Below are positions 22,465 through 34,690 of a stretch of 64,000 nucleotides of DNA, piece after piece. Source of the stretch: Chrysopilus asiliformis (lineage: Eukaryota; Arthropoda; Insecta; Diptera; Rhagionidae); NCBI GenBank assembly GCA_964034945.1, contig OZ035960.1:50595706-50659705 (forward strand), read 5' to 3'. The notes below the pieces were generated by a model. It had not been told where the DNA came from. It saw only the letters and a list, made by a program, of their open reading frames with translations, and made no database searches. Each line of letters opens with the position of its first letter. The first letter of the stretch is position 1. The translations under genes and the position numbers were made by a program.

Positions 22465-25400
22465 TGACAGACTGACAGACTGACAGACTGACAGACTGAC
22501 AGACTGACAGACTGACAGACTGACAGACTGACAGACTGACAGACTGACATACTGACAGACTGACAGACTGACAGACTGACAGACTGACAGACTGACAGAC
22601 TGACAGACTGACAGACTGACAGACTGACAGACTGACAGACTGACAGACTGACAGACTGACAGACTGACAGACTGACAGACTGACAGACTGACAGACTGAC
22701 AGACTGACAGACTGACAGACTGACAGACTGACAGACTGACAGACTGACAGACTGACAGACTGACAGACTGACAGACTGACAGACTGACAGACTGACAGAC
22801 TGACAGACTGACAGACTGACAGACTGACAGACTGACAGACTGACAGACTGACAGACTGACAGACTGACAGACTGACAGACTGACAGACTGACAGACTGAC
22901 AGACTGACAGACTGACAGACTGACAGACTGACAGACTGACAGACTGACAGACTGACAGACTGACAGACTGACAGACTGACAGACTGACAGACTGACAGAC
23001 TGACAGACTGACAGACTGACAGACTGACAGACTGACAGACTGACAGACTGACAGACTGACAGACTGACAGACTGACAGACTGACAGACTGACAGACTGAC
23101 AGACTGACAGACTGACAGACTGACAGACTGACAGACTGACAGACTGACAGACTGACAGACTGACAGACTGACAGACTGACAGACTGACAGACTGACAGAC
23201 TGACAGACTGACAGACTGACAGACTGACAGACTGACAGACTGACAGACTGACAGACTGACAGACTGACAGACTGACAGACTGACAGACTGACAGACTGAC
23301 AGACTGACAGACTGACAGACTGACAGACTGACAGACTGACAGACTGACAGACTGACAGACTGACAGACTGACAGACTGACAGACTGACAGACTGACAGAC
23401 TGACAGACTGACAGACTGACAGACTGACAGACTGACAGACTGACAGACTGACAGACTGACAGACTGACAGACTGACAGACTGACAGACTGACAGACTGAC
23501 AGACTGACAGACTGACAGACTGACAGACTGACAGACTGACAGACTGACAGACTGACAGACTGACAGACTGACAGACTGACAGACTGACAGACTGACAGAC
23601 TGACAGACTGACAGACTGACAGACTGACAGACTGACAGACTGACAGACTGACAGACTGACAGACTGACAGACTGACAGACTGACAGACTGACAGACTGAC
23701 AGACTGACAGACTGACAGACTGACAGACTGACAGACTGACAGACTGACAGACTGACAGACTGACAGACTGACAGACTGACAGACTGACAGACTGACAGAC
23801 TGACAGACTGACAGACTGACAGACTGACAGACTGACAGACTGACAGACTGACAGACTGACAGACTGACAGACTGACAGACTGACAGACTGACAGACTGAC
23901 AGACTGACAGACTGACAGACTGACAGACTGACAGACTGACAGACTGACAGACTGACAGACTGACAGACTGACAGACTGACAGACTGACAGACTGACAGAC
24001 TGACAGACTGACAGACTGACAGACTGACAGACTGACAGACTGACAGACTGACAGACTGACAGACTGACAGACTGACAGACTGACAGACTGACAGACTGAC
24101 AGACTGACAGACTGACAGACTGACAGACTGACAGACTGACAGACTGACAGACTGACAGACTGACAGACTGACAGACTGACAGACTGACAGACTGACAGAC
24201 TGACAGACTGACAGACTGACAGACTGACAGACTGACAGACTGACAGACTGACAGACTGACAGACTGACAGACTGACAGACTGACAGACTGACAGACTGAC
24301 AGACTGACAGACTGACAGACTGACAGACTGACAGACTGACAGACTGACAGACTGACAGACTGACAGACTGACAGACTGACAGACTGACAGACTGACAGAC
24401 TGACAGACTGACAGACTGACAGACTGACAGACTGACAGACTGACAGACTGACAGACTGACAGACTGACAGACTGACAGACTGACAGACTGACAGACTGAC
24501 AGACTGACAGACTGACAGACTGACAGACTGACAGACTGACAGACTGACAGACTGACAGACTGACAGACTGACAGACTGACAGACTGACAGACTGACAGAC
24601 TGACAGACTGACAGACTGACAGACTGACAGACTGACAGACTGACAGACTGACAGACTGACAGACTGACAGACTGACAGACTGACAGACTGACAGACTGAC
24701 AGACTGACAGACTGACAGACTGACAGACTGACAGACTGACAGACTGACAGACTGACAGACTGACAGACTGACAGACTGACAGACTGACAGACTGACAGAC
24801 TGACAGACTGACAGACTGACAGACTGACAGACTGACAGACTGACAGACTGACAGACTGACAGACTGACAGACTGACAGACTGACAGACTGACAGACTGAC
24901 AGACTGACAGACTGACAGACTGACAGACTGACAGACTGACAGACTGACAGACTGACAGACTGACAGACTGACAGACTGACAGACTGACAGACTGACAGAC
25001 TGACAGACTGACAGACTGACAGACTGACAGACTGACAGACTGACAGACTGACAGACTGACAGACTGACAGACTGACAGACTGACAGACTGACAGACTGAC
25101 AGACTGACAGACTGACAGACTGACAGACTGACAGACTGACAGACTGACAGACTGACAGACTGACAGACTGACAGACTGACAGACTGACAGACTGACAGAC
25201 TGACAGACTGACAGACTGACAGACTGACAGACTGACAGACTGACAGACTGACAGACTGACAGACTGACAGACTGACAGACTGACAGACTGACAGACTGAC
25301 AGACTGACAGACTGACAGACTGACAGACTGACAGACTGACAGACTGACAGACTGACAGACTGACAGACTGACAGACTGACAGACTGACAGACTGACAGAC

Positions 25401-28032
25401 TGACAGACTGACAGACTGACAGACTGACAGACTGACAGACTGACAGACTGACAGACTGACAGACTGACAGACTGACAGACTGACAGACTGACAGACTGAC
25501 AGACTGACAGACTGACAGACTGACAGACTGACAGACTGACAGACTGACAGACTGACAGACTGACAGACTGACAGACTGACAGACTGACAGACTGACAGAC
25601 TGACAGACTGACAGACTGACAGACTGACAGACTGACAGACTGACAGACTGACAGACTGACAGACTGACAGACTGACAGACTGACAGACTGACAGACTGAC
25701 AGACTGACAGACTGACAGACTGACAGACTGACAGACTGACAGACTGACAGACTGACAGACTGACAGACTGACAGACTGACAGACTGACAGACTGACAGAC
25801 TGACAGACTGACAGACTGACAGACTGACAGACTGACAGACTGACAGACTGACAGACTGACAGACTGACAGACTGACAGACTGACAGACTGACAGACTGAC
25901 AGACTGACAGACTGACAGACTGACAGACTGACAGACTGACAGACTGACAGACTGACAGACTGACAGACTGACAGACTGACAGACTGACAGACTGACAGAC
26001 TGACAGACTGACAGACTGACAGACTGACAGACTGACAGACTGACAGACTGACAGACTGACAGACTGACAGACTGACAGACTGACAGACTGACAGACTGAC
26101 AGACTGACAGACTGACAGACTGACAGACTGACAGACTGACAGACTGACAGACTGACAGACTGACAGACTGACAGACTGACAGACTGACAGACTGACAGAC
26201 TGACAGACTGACAGACTGACAGACTGACAGACTGACAGACTGACAGACTGACAGACTGACAGACTGACAGACTGACAGACTGACAGACTGACAGACTGAC
26301 AGACTGACAGACTGACAGACTGACAGACTGACAGACTGACAGACTGACAGACTGACAGACTGACAGACTGACAGACTGACAGACTGACAGACTGACAGAC
26401 TGACAGACTGACAGACTGACAGACTGACAGACTGACAGACTGACAGACTGACAGACTGACAGACTGACAGACTGACAGACTGACAGACTGACAGACTGAC
26501 AGACTGACAGACTGACAGACTGACAGACTGACAGACTGACAGACTGACAGACTGACAGACTGACAGACTGACAGACTGACAGACTGACAGACTGACAGAC
26601 TGACAGACTGACAGACTGACAGACTGACAGACTGACAGACTGACAGACTGACAGACTGACAGACTGACAGACTGACAGACTGACAGACTGACAGACTGAC
26701 AGACTGACAGACTGACAGACTGACAGACTGACAGACTGACAGACTGACAGACTGACAGACTGACAGACTGACAGACTGACAGACTGACAGACTGACAGAC
26801 TGACAGACTGACAGACTGACAGACTGACAGACTGACAGACTGACAGACTGACAGACTGACAGACTGACAGACTGACAGACTGACAGACTGACAGACTGAC
26901 AGACTGACAGACTGACAGACTGACAGACTGACAGACTGACAGACTGACAGACTGACAGACTGACAGACTGACAGACTGACAGACTGACAGACTGACAGAC
27001 TGACAGACTGACAGACTGACAGACTGACAGACTGACAGACTGACAGACTGACAGACTGACAGACTGACAGACTGACAGACTGACAGACTGACAGACTGAC
27101 AGACTGACAGACTGACAGACTGACAGACTGACAGACTGACAGACTGACAGACTGACAGACTGACAGACTGACAGACTGACAGACTGACAGACTGACAGAC
27201 TGACAGACTGACAGACTGACAGACTGACAGACTGACAGACTGACAGACTGACAGACTGACAGACTGACAGACTGACAGACTGACAGACTGACAGACTGAC
27301 AGACTGACAGACTGACAGACTGACAGACTGACAGACTGACAGACTGACAGACTGACAGACTGACAGACTGACAGACTGACAGACTGACAGACTGACAGAC
27401 TGACAGACTGACAGACTGACAGACTGACAGACTGACAGACTGACAGACTGACAGACTGACAGACTGACAGACTGACAGACTGACAGACTGACAGACTGAC
27501 AGACTGACAGACTGACAGACTGACAGACTGACAGACTGACAGACTGACAGACTGACAGACTGACAGACTGACAGACTGACAGACTGACAGACTGACAGAC
27601 TGACAGACTGACAGACTGACAGACTGACAGACTGACAGACTGACAGACTGACAGACTGACAGACTGACAGACTGACAGACTGACAGACTGACAGACTGAC
27701 AGACTGACAGACTGACAGACTGACAGACTGACAGACTGACAGACTGACAGACTGACAGACTGACAGACTGACAGACTGACAGACTGACAGACTGACAGAC
27801 TGACAGACTGACAGACTGACAGACTGACAGACTGACAGACTGACAGACTGACAGACTGACAGACTGACAGACTGACAGACTGACAGACTGACAGACTGAC
27901 AGACTGACAGACTGACAGACTGACAGACTGACAGACTGACAGACTGACAGACTGACAGACTGACAGACTGACAGACTGACAGACTGACAGACTGACAGAC
28001 TGACAGACTGACAGACTGACAGACTGACAGAC
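22463..28032. repeat. Giant tandem array of the 8-bp unit ACTGACAG (about 695 units)
   Basis: The unit ACTGACAG repeats without a break for about 5.57 kb. The only change I see is G to T at 22550. On the minus strand the unit has no stop in any frame, so all three frames are open for almost 2,000 codons (a repeating S-V-C-Q-S-V-S-L peptide). The plus strand has TGA in every frame. The period of 8 gives the same peptide in each frame, which marks the frames as by-products. Confidence 0.95.
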
Positions 28033-28164
28033 AGAAAGACATTTTTTAAATATGACTCCAATCGACTCAGGAGTGAGCGGGAAATGTTTTTTAGGCAAAA
28101 TTAAGAGGTCGAAATTTTTCATGAATACAATACTTTATTATACTCCGTAGAAGAAAGTAAAAAT

Positions 28165-28884
28165 GCATAATTCATAATAAAAAACAATAACCAAAATTCT
28201 GTAATATTTTTTAATTCAAAATACCTAACCTAATAGAATTATATGAGACTACCAACCCCTGAGACAACCTGCCACAAAACACATTTTTGTACATAACCTC
28301 CCAAAATAAAGTCCAATCAATGTTTATTTGAAAAATCATATAACAATATCATGAAACACATATTTAACATCATAAATACACGAAAAGGTATATTACTATG
28401 TATTATTTAATTATGCTTACGAGACTCGACACAGATGCACAAAAAATTACTTTCGCTGTCAAAAAAAAACAATTGCATATATCTACGTCACTGCATTTTA
28501 GAGCAGGCTGAAGTGAAGTAGGTAGAGAAGTGTTGCTATAGCACTCATTCGACGCCGATTAATAAACTCATTCGCTCGCTCAGTTTTCTGTTATGGCCGC
28601 TGTGACAACCAACCCGTGTGACAACCAAGCCCGGTCTCCCCTACTATTATTAAAGTGCGGTTATTTGTAGTGTTTAGTTTCAATACAATGTATAACGAAA
28701 TAAAAACGTTAAACCGCAATGAAATGAGATTTTTTATCGTTACAAATTTGAATTTCGTTATGTAACGAAATGTATAACGTCACAATTTTTTTTTCGTTTG
28801 CCATCCCTGATTTTTATTAATTTTTTTATGAATAAGAATGAATACCATCTTAGAATTCGGTAAAAATGAAGAAAAGTCCCACAG
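28165..28884. other. AT-rich DNA with a possible element end
   Basis: 'cccggtctcccctac' near 28630 resembles the GGGGAGAC terminus of the pogo-like element at 52191 in inverted form, but no partner end was found. No gene is supported. Confidence 0.35.
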
Positions 28885-28968
28885 AGCACAAAAGGTCGTA
28901 AAGTAGTCGTAGCGATGTTAACATCGACACTTTATGGTCGCGACGACCACTTTATTACCTTTTGTGCT
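28885..28968. repeat. Small palindromic MITE-like hairpin
   Basis: AGCACAAAAGGT at 28885 is mirrored by ACCTTTTGTGCT ending at 28968, with partial pairing inward to a perfect CGATGTTAACATCG centre at 28913-28926. Confidence 0.6.
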
Positions 28969-29467
28969 ACTTGGGGTCAATCAAATTGATTATCAAATTT
29001 CTTAGTTGGTGTTCTCCTTACCAAGAAATTGGTTAAGCTATACGATGATTTTGGTTGTTTTCACATACATATTTCTCTCTATGTTCTTTAAAATACATGT
29101 GTGTTAACATTTGTTGTAATTTTCTCGATTTTTTTGCCATTTCTAAAAGTTCCTGCAATTAAAAATCTTATCTGCAAGTTGCAAGAAATCTGTAGTGTAG
29201 GTTAATCTGAACCTTTGAGAGCAGTTTTCCCATAAAAGTTTTAATCACATATCAAGTATGATGCGGTTTTTTTTCTGCGATTCGAAATATAATGAGACCA
29301 TCAAAAATCTAATTTGTGTCGAAAATGTCAACAGGAAACGTAAATTTCGCTCAATTACTGTGCGGCCATTATTTATGATTTTGAAAGTTTGTTATGGAAA
29401 GTTGATTTGAAAAATTTCCACGACCACCGCAACACGCACGTATCTCAGTCTTTTATAATTTTTCATA
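28969..29467. other. Upstream region of the intact DUF1091 gene
   Basis: AT-rich, no repeat recognised. The promoter of the gene at 29468 must lie here, but no confident TATA box or initiator can be singled out. Confidence 0.4.
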
Positions 29468-30142
29468 ATGAAAATATCATATTTCATATCACTATTAATC
29501 CTTATAAAACTATATTCAGTGTCCAGTGAGGTATTAAAAAATTTTAATATTAAAGTTCTATTCGACTAAATAAAATTTACTATTTTCTAAGGTAAGAAAA
29601 CCATTTATCAAAATAAAATCATTTAAATGGTCGAGCAATAGTCAATATGGACGTTTATTTGTGAATTACTCAATACATGAAGATGGACGGGCATATGCTG
29701 ATTTCGAAACGACATTATTTAAGAAAATTTACACTGGATATCTGCGAGTTGTTGCACATGTGGTGGTACGAGGAAATAAACATTTATTAGCAAATACAAC
29801 CGTAGATGTCTGTCAAATTGTTGGTGGTAAAAAATACAATCCAATATTGGCATCAATTTTTGAACCAATGAAAAAAGCAACTGGCTTACCCCAAAAATGT
29901 CCAGTTGAAGCGGTAATTTTGAAATTTAATGTTGTATGGAAATTTGATTTAAAAAAAACATTTTTGATCAGGGGTTTTATTATTTGCGAAATTATGTACT
30001 CGGAGATCCGTACAGCGCGATGCAAATGGAATTCATTGGGAACTTTAATTATATGACTAGAAAAAATGGACAATTTCAAAAGTTATTTGATTTGTTTTTG
30101 CAAATGCAAATTTATTTCATACGGAATCCAAAAAAGCGTTAA
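29468..30142 (+). CDS. DUF1091 (DM8) secreted protein, three exons, intact
   Basis: The exons are 29468-29530, 29592-29912 and 29972-30142, all joined in phase 0, giving 184 residues. The introns (61 and 59 bp) have GT and AG ends. The ATG was chosen because it opens a signal peptide, MKISYFISLLILIKLYSVSS. The mature part shows the family layout: KIKSFKWSS, FVNYSIHEDGRAYADFE, VDVCQIVGG with the conserved Cys, NPIL, LPQKCPVEA, then a third exon beginning GFYYLRNYVLGD. DUF1091 proteins are small, secreted and insect-typical, related to MD-2-like lipid-binding folds and to CheB proteins; the ligand is unknown. The similar but poorer gene at 20.3 kb lies head to head, with the array element between them. 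The second intron falls inside the KCPV region, where the other gene reads through without an intron. Confidence 0.85.
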
Positions 30143-31569
30143 ATTTCTTTTAAATTGTTTTTGTAAAAATCGAGTTTTTGTAACAGGCGGGGGGTTTTTT
30201 TTGTGTGTAAAAAAATGAGAATCGGCGATTTGTGCACGTCAAAAATTCTGGAGTATTTTCCAATCCAAAAATTATATTGAAGAATTCTTAATACAATTTT
30301 GGATTGAAAATATTTTAGTCTTTTTTGCCTTTATATTTTAATCATTTTTTATTATATATTGAACTTAAATACTTTTAATATTAATGTCTACAATTTAATC
30401 AAAATCGTAGACTTTAATACTAAATTAAACCAAAAGGAAATTTAAAAAAAAAAAATCTAATCAGTACTATTGGATTAGAATTTTGCATTGGATTATAACT
30501 CCAGGGTCACCCAATTTTGATTGGAATTTACTGCAAGATTTTTTACCGTGTGTAACACGTATTATCACAAAATTGTTTTATATTTTTTAAAACGTTAGCT
30601 GTTTAATAAAAAGAGTGACAGTAACTTCCATTGTTTTATTATTAGTTTTCTTACATTATCTCTATTTCCACTATACATATTTAGGGGTTGTAATGTGCGT
30701 TACTTCAGATATACTGACAAATGTTTCTTGGTCTTTTCTTCCATTCGATATACTGCCCATACCGCAAAATCCTTATCCAGCACACACGATTGAAGTCCTA
30801 AAGACGCGCTCATAGGTTTTTTTGCACTTTCGGTTCACCAGACGGAGAAAAGGGGATGACCCGTTTAGGCCCGGTGCCGGTTTTGCCAAGTTCGCCATGG
30901 ATATTCCTTTACTTTTAGTTAATTCTGCATGCGACGCGTTTTTGCTATGGTATTTTTTTAATCTATAGAGCAGGGCCCGATCTTGGGGCCGCCAGCTGGA
31001 AAATTTCCTTTTTTTTGGGCAGCAAATTTTTTTTTGGGGCAGAAAATTTGAAGGTTGGCGGATAAGTTGGAGCGGCCTGTCAGGGAAGTGGCAAAAAACA
31101 AGAATTGCTCTTCGCTTGGAACTGTGTAGTTTTTAATTAAAATCTATACTCTAAATCAGTATTCCAGACGTTCTGCTTATCCTTCTTTCATTCATACTCC
31201 ATGAGAGGAATGGAATAGTTACTATTAACTCTCTTAGGAACAATTTCACAGGTTTTAGTACATAACTTTGTTCAGCATAGAGCGAAAAATAAATATAATC
31301 TAATTGCTGTCTCACTCTAAATCCAAGGACAAAGTCGTAAGAAATTTTTCACGACATTTTTCACGACGTCTTCAATATTACCTTTCAGTTGGAAATACTC
31401 TCTCCAGTCGTAAAACTGTCTATCGGATTACAAAACAACTGGTTGTTGCGTGGTCGTAATTTTCATTATTTTGTAGGACTAACGACTTGCTATTACGCAA
31501 CCACCGGACTACTTTCTGGGTCCGGAAGTCGTCAATCGGACTTTCACACGTAATTTTGGGTCAACCTTA
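30143..31569. other. AT-rich DNA without a supported gene
   Basis: No convincing frame. GC content rises near 30840-31080 around 'tttaggcccggtgccggttttgcc', but no product or terminus was recognised. Confidence 0.4.
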
Positions 31570-31884
31570 AGCTAGCATCAGACGAGCACACAAAACCTTA
31601 ACACGTGTGACGACTGACGTAATTTTGACGTCACAAAATTGTAACACCAGTTAACACCGTCTGATAACTTAAATTGTGACAGAATTTTTGTTTACACACC
31701 GTGTTATAACCTGTGTTACGACAATTTTTTTGACGTGTGTTAAACGAATTTTGCCTCCGTCTGATAACCCTGTGTAAAACGTGGTATGTGTTTTGACATT
31801 TTTCGGTCTGTGTTAGGACTGTGGGAAAATGTCCCAATGTGTAAACTGGCATGAATTCGTGCCATTTCACACGCACTGTGTTAT

Positions 31885-32122
31885 AGCGAATATCTCAAAA
31901 ACTGTGCATCTTATCAAAAAAGTGCAAGAACAAAAGTTGTTTAGGATATGATTCTACATAAAACTCCCATACATCAAAATCCAATTCGGAGAATTTTTAA
32001 AAAATCTTATTGAAAAGTTTGACTTCAAAGTGGAATTTTGATACAACTGTTCGCTGTTCGATTAAACTTCAAATAATGTCATATCACCAAACGGGTTTTC
32101 AATTATAGCTTTTGTTATGTTT
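31885..32122 (+). repeat. DINE-1-like 3' fragment inside the Harbinger element
   Basis: It runs from 'gcgaatatctcaaaaac' to 'agcttttgttatgttt', matching the 3' part of the copies at 18126 and 51437. It cuts the transposase frame, whose last 19 or so codons are DINE sequence. Confidence 0.75.
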
Positions 32123-32472
32123 CTATCTGCGACTTCACCAATTGTTAGCAAATTATCGAATTGACCGACCGACATCCGTAAGAAATTCCGATACAATTCG
32201 GGTTCTTCAGAGCGCAATTCCACCATCAATTTGGCAAAGAAACCATCCTTCTCGCGACGCGACACCCAATCCTTTGTCCAACAACTGCGCTTTCGACCCA
32301 TTGACTCGTCGTCGTCGTCGTCGTCACTGCTTTCCACAATATAGGCTGCCAAAATCGCCATATCCATCATCTCCTCATATTTCCTTTTTGACATTTTAAT
32401 TTTATTTAATTTTTCTTCACAAATTGAAAATACCGCACAATTGCTTGTCAAAATTGCTTGAGAAAAATACAC
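32123..32472 (-). pseudogene. Harbinger transposase N-terminal fragment
   Basis: After a methionine at MSKRKYEEMMDM the frame has a hydrophobic stretch MAILAAYIV, an acidic run SSDDDDDDE, a basic segment, then CWTKDWVSRREKDGFFAKLM, VELRSEEPELYRNFLRM and FDNLL. The W-x-x-x-W-V-x-R-R, 'L-x-x-E-D/E-P-x-x-Y-x-N-F-L-R-M' and F-x-x-L-L signatures are typical of the start of PIF/Harbinger transposases. The protein then runs into the DINE fragment and stops at 32062; the DDE domain is absent. In working elements a second Myb-like protein is also required; none is seen here. Confidence 0.8.
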
Positions 32473-33016
32473 AAAATGTCAGAGAGCTATCACACCGTCT
32501 GATAGCAAATCAGTGTGTCAGACGATTTCGACTGCTGTCACACGTCTTCCATCATCACACCTTTTGAGACGTTTCACTCCGTCTGATAACTACTCAATCT
32601 GCGTAACACAGTGTATAATTGTGTGACAAAATTTCGTGCGAAGACTAGCGACGTTAACACGTTTTGGGACAAAAATCCGATTGTGTGGAAAAAAATTTCA
32701 CACCGTCTGATAACAACACATTTCAAGTGTAAGGACGTGTCGTGTCAGATGTGTTTGAAATGTGTTTTGAGTTTTTTTCGTGACGTCAGTCATCACACGT
32801 GTTAAGGTTTTGTGTGCTCGTCTGATGCTAGCTTTACGACGACGGTCGAAAAAAAGGTCTTAAAACCCATTTTTAAAGCTTGATACCGACCCGGTAAATA
32901 ATTGTAGTCGTCAGGTGCTCCTAAAAACCATTCTGGCGACCTGAAAATGCATACCGCTCGCTGAAAACATTTTCTCGAAAAAGCATTTATGGAAGAAAAA
33001 AAACTTTCTACACATA

Positions 33017-33926
33017 CGAGGTTTGTTCAAAAAAAATTTTACTTTTTATTTTTCTCGAAAAATATTTGATTATTCAACAATGTCTATTTTGTCCCTTTCA
33101 AAGTAATCCCCCTCAGATACGAGTATAATACATTTGTACCAGCGCTTTTTCCAATCCTTAAAGCATTTCTGATATGCGCTTTTGATATGGTCTTTATCTC
33201 CTCAATCGTGGCAAAACGCCATCCTTTCATAGGTCTTTTCAGTTTCGGGAACAGAAAAAAGTCGCAGGGAGCTAAGTCCGGTGAATACGGTGGCTGAGGA
33301 ATGATTTCGGTCATTCAACAGCTCCTGAGCGATGCTCATGCGACGGTTGTTTGGTCAAAATTTAGCAATTTCGGAACAAACTTCGCTGCCACACGCTTCA
33401 TGCCCAAAACATCCGAAAAAATTGCATGGCATGAGCCAACCGATATGCCGACATCTTCAGCAACTTCCCTAACAGTGATTCGACGATTCTCCATAACAAT
33501 TTTCTTCACTGCTTCAACGTTTTCGTCAGTTGTTGACGTGCTGGGGCGTCCAGGGCTTGCATCGTCATTAACATCTTCTCGGCCTATGTGAAGAGCTTGT
33601 ACCACTTATAAACATTTTTTTTGCTCAAAGTAGACTCGCCAAATGCCACAGTCAACATTTCAAGTGCGTTGGAGCACTTAATTTTATTTTTCACACAAAA
33701 TTTAATACAGATTCTTTGATTCATTTTTTTCGATAGCAAAAAATTGCCAAGCACACCAAAACACGTCTAACCTTTATATGTGTCAAAAATAAAATCAAAA
33801 TGCAAAATGTTTGATCATGTCAACATATGTTGGGAACATGTGTACCAACACAATAAAAAAAATCGAGAATCGAATGTACGTAGCCTGCGAAATTTGAAAA
33901 GTCACCTTTTTTTTGAACAAACCTCG
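33017..33926 (-). mobile_element. mariner element with internal deletion
   Basis: The terminal inverted repeats CGAGGTTTGTTCAAAAAA lie at both ends, flanked by TA (33015-33016, 33927-33928). At 910 bp it is shorter than a full mariner (about 1.3 kb). The missing part is the central catalytic region of the transposase gene. Confidence 0.87.
33084..33724 (-). pseudogene. mariner transposase, broken
   Basis: The start codon at 33724 opens MNQRICIKFCVKNKIKCSNA, the first helix-turn-helix region. The frame breaks near 'KWYKLFT' (a stop, then continuation one frame over) and resumes with GREDVNDDASPGRPSTST and a second helix-turn-helix (ITVREVAEDVGISVGSCHAI). It ends at VPKLLNFDQTTVA with a stop at 33336. 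A further piece, 33314-33084, has PPYSPDLAPCDFFLFPKLK, the region of the third aspartate of the D,D34D triad. The first two catalytic aspartates are missing, so there is no active enzyme. A frameshift and a deletion of several hundred bases explain the structure. Confidence 0.85.
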
Positions 33927-34065
33927 TATTTTATCATTTTGAATCAAAAAATTCTTTGTAGGGCACACTAAAAGTCCCCTTCCGAGCTTGTACAGAACTC
34001 AGGAATGGGTAATTACTATCTTGATTTCAGCGCTATGTAGTTTTAAGCCGGTAGCTCAACCTTAG

Positions 34066-34690
34066 ATTCCGACTTGTTAAAATCTAGAAGGTCTAATTCC
34101 AATTCCAACTCCGACTCCTACTCCTTCTGCAAAAGAAAAAAAATATTAAATTACCTGAAGCCGCAAATCTGAAGCCGATTATTTTTGGTTGCAAAATATT
34201 GAGCTTTGACATAAACTAGAGGGACTATAAACTAGCGAGTGGCCAATGGAGATAAAATAACCGGTTCAGAGTTGGAGTCGATGATTTTTTTTCGACTCTA
34301 AGGTATTTGGCACACCGAATGCGAATTCGCACCGCATTGCGAAAAAGTTCAAACTTACCAAGCGATCTTAGATTGTACATATGTAATCTACATGTAATCT
34401 ACTTGGCAGAGACTGCAATTTTAGGGAGACCGCATTGTTACGTAATACAAAATTAGAGCTCATGTAGATGACATATGATATCAGATCGCTTGGTAAGTTT
34501 GAACTTTTTCGCAATGCGGTGCGAATTCGCATTCGGTGTGCCAGGTGCCTAAAAGTCTTTTGTGAAAATTGACCGACTCCGACTCCTAAACCAACAATTT
34601 TTCCCGGCTTCGACTCGAAAAGAAATTCATTGGAAAAACTACAAACTTTAGTTTAAATCAACTACAAAATTTAGTTTATTTTGCGTCAAC
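34066..34690. repeat. Dispersed repeat rich in GACTCC, split by a MITE
   Basis: 'attccaactccgactcctactcc' on the left and 'gaccgactccgactcctaaacc' on the right have the same composition and flank the element at 34302-34549. Class unknown. Confidence 0.45.
34302..34549. mobile_element. Long-TIR MITE with TAA target duplication, copy 1
   Basis: About 70 bp at each end are inverted repeats (landmarks TTTGGCACACCGAATGCGAA and AAAAAGTTCAAACTTACCA). TAA flanks both sides (34299-34301, 34550-34552). A second copy at 55173 has the interior in the opposite orientation. The 3-bp duplication suggests Harbinger. Confidence 0.78.

Larger units (their letters stand above)
21425..28164 (-). mobile_element. 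GTCT-array element, long copy 1 (6.7 kb)
   Basis: The left terminus 'aaaatatcagttgtggtcaacac' leads into ACTTTCTTCTAC; the right terminus is GTAGAAGAAAGTAAAAAT, giving an 11-12 bp subterminal inverted repeat. About 700 bp of unique element sequence (21425-22157) is followed by the giant 8-bp array (22158-28032), then about 130 bp to the right end. The unique parts match 43075-48785 in inverted orientation. No real protein is encoded. Subterminal inverted repeats plus a GTCT tract suggest a Helentron-associated (HINE/DINE-like) element, but that is inference. Confidence 0.75.
31644..32712. repeat. Subterminal CCGTCTGATAAC motifs in the Harbinger element
   Basis: Variants of cCGTCTGATAac occur near 31648, 31756, 32497, 32580 and 32703, clustered in the subterminal parts. 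Repeated subterminal motifs are the usual binding sites for the transposase or Myb-like partner in DNA transposons. Function is inferred. Confidence 0.6.
31570..32833 (-). mobile_element. PIF/Harbinger element, non-autonomous, with nested insertion
   Basis: The ends AGCTAGCATCAGACGAGCAC and its exact complement are flanked by TTA on both sides (31567-31569, 32834-32836). The terminal repeat continues through 'aaaaccttaacacgtgtgacgactgacg'. The element keeps a transposase N-terminus (32472-32123) and is interrupted by a DINE fragment (31885-32122). The catalytic DDE part is missing. Confidence 0.85.

Noticed and set aside
22147..22467. 106-codon Arg/Gln/Thr/Asp-repeat frame
   Set aside because: It reads through the irregular GACA edge of the array on the other strand and ends at the first TGA of the regular array.
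22463..28032. CRISPR array
   Set aside because: There are no spacers, only a continuous 8-bp tandem unit, and the context is eukaryotic.
22097..28122. Three overlapping minus-strand open frames of about 1,970-1,995 codons with a SVCQSVSL repeat
   Set aside because: They come from a stop-free 8-bp unit: all three frames are open and give the same peptide. They start and end in non-coding flanks of a repeat element, so they are not protein genes.
28590..28645. Second pogo-like element
   Set aside because: Only one end resembling GGGGAGAC is seen; no matching terminus or TA duplication could be placed.
32112..32399. 95-codon plus-strand frame with an Arg run
   Set aside because: It is the antisense shadow of the Asp run in the Harbinger transposase fragment.
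33301..33591. 96-codon plus-strand frame
   Set aside because: Antisense shadow of the mariner transposase remnant.
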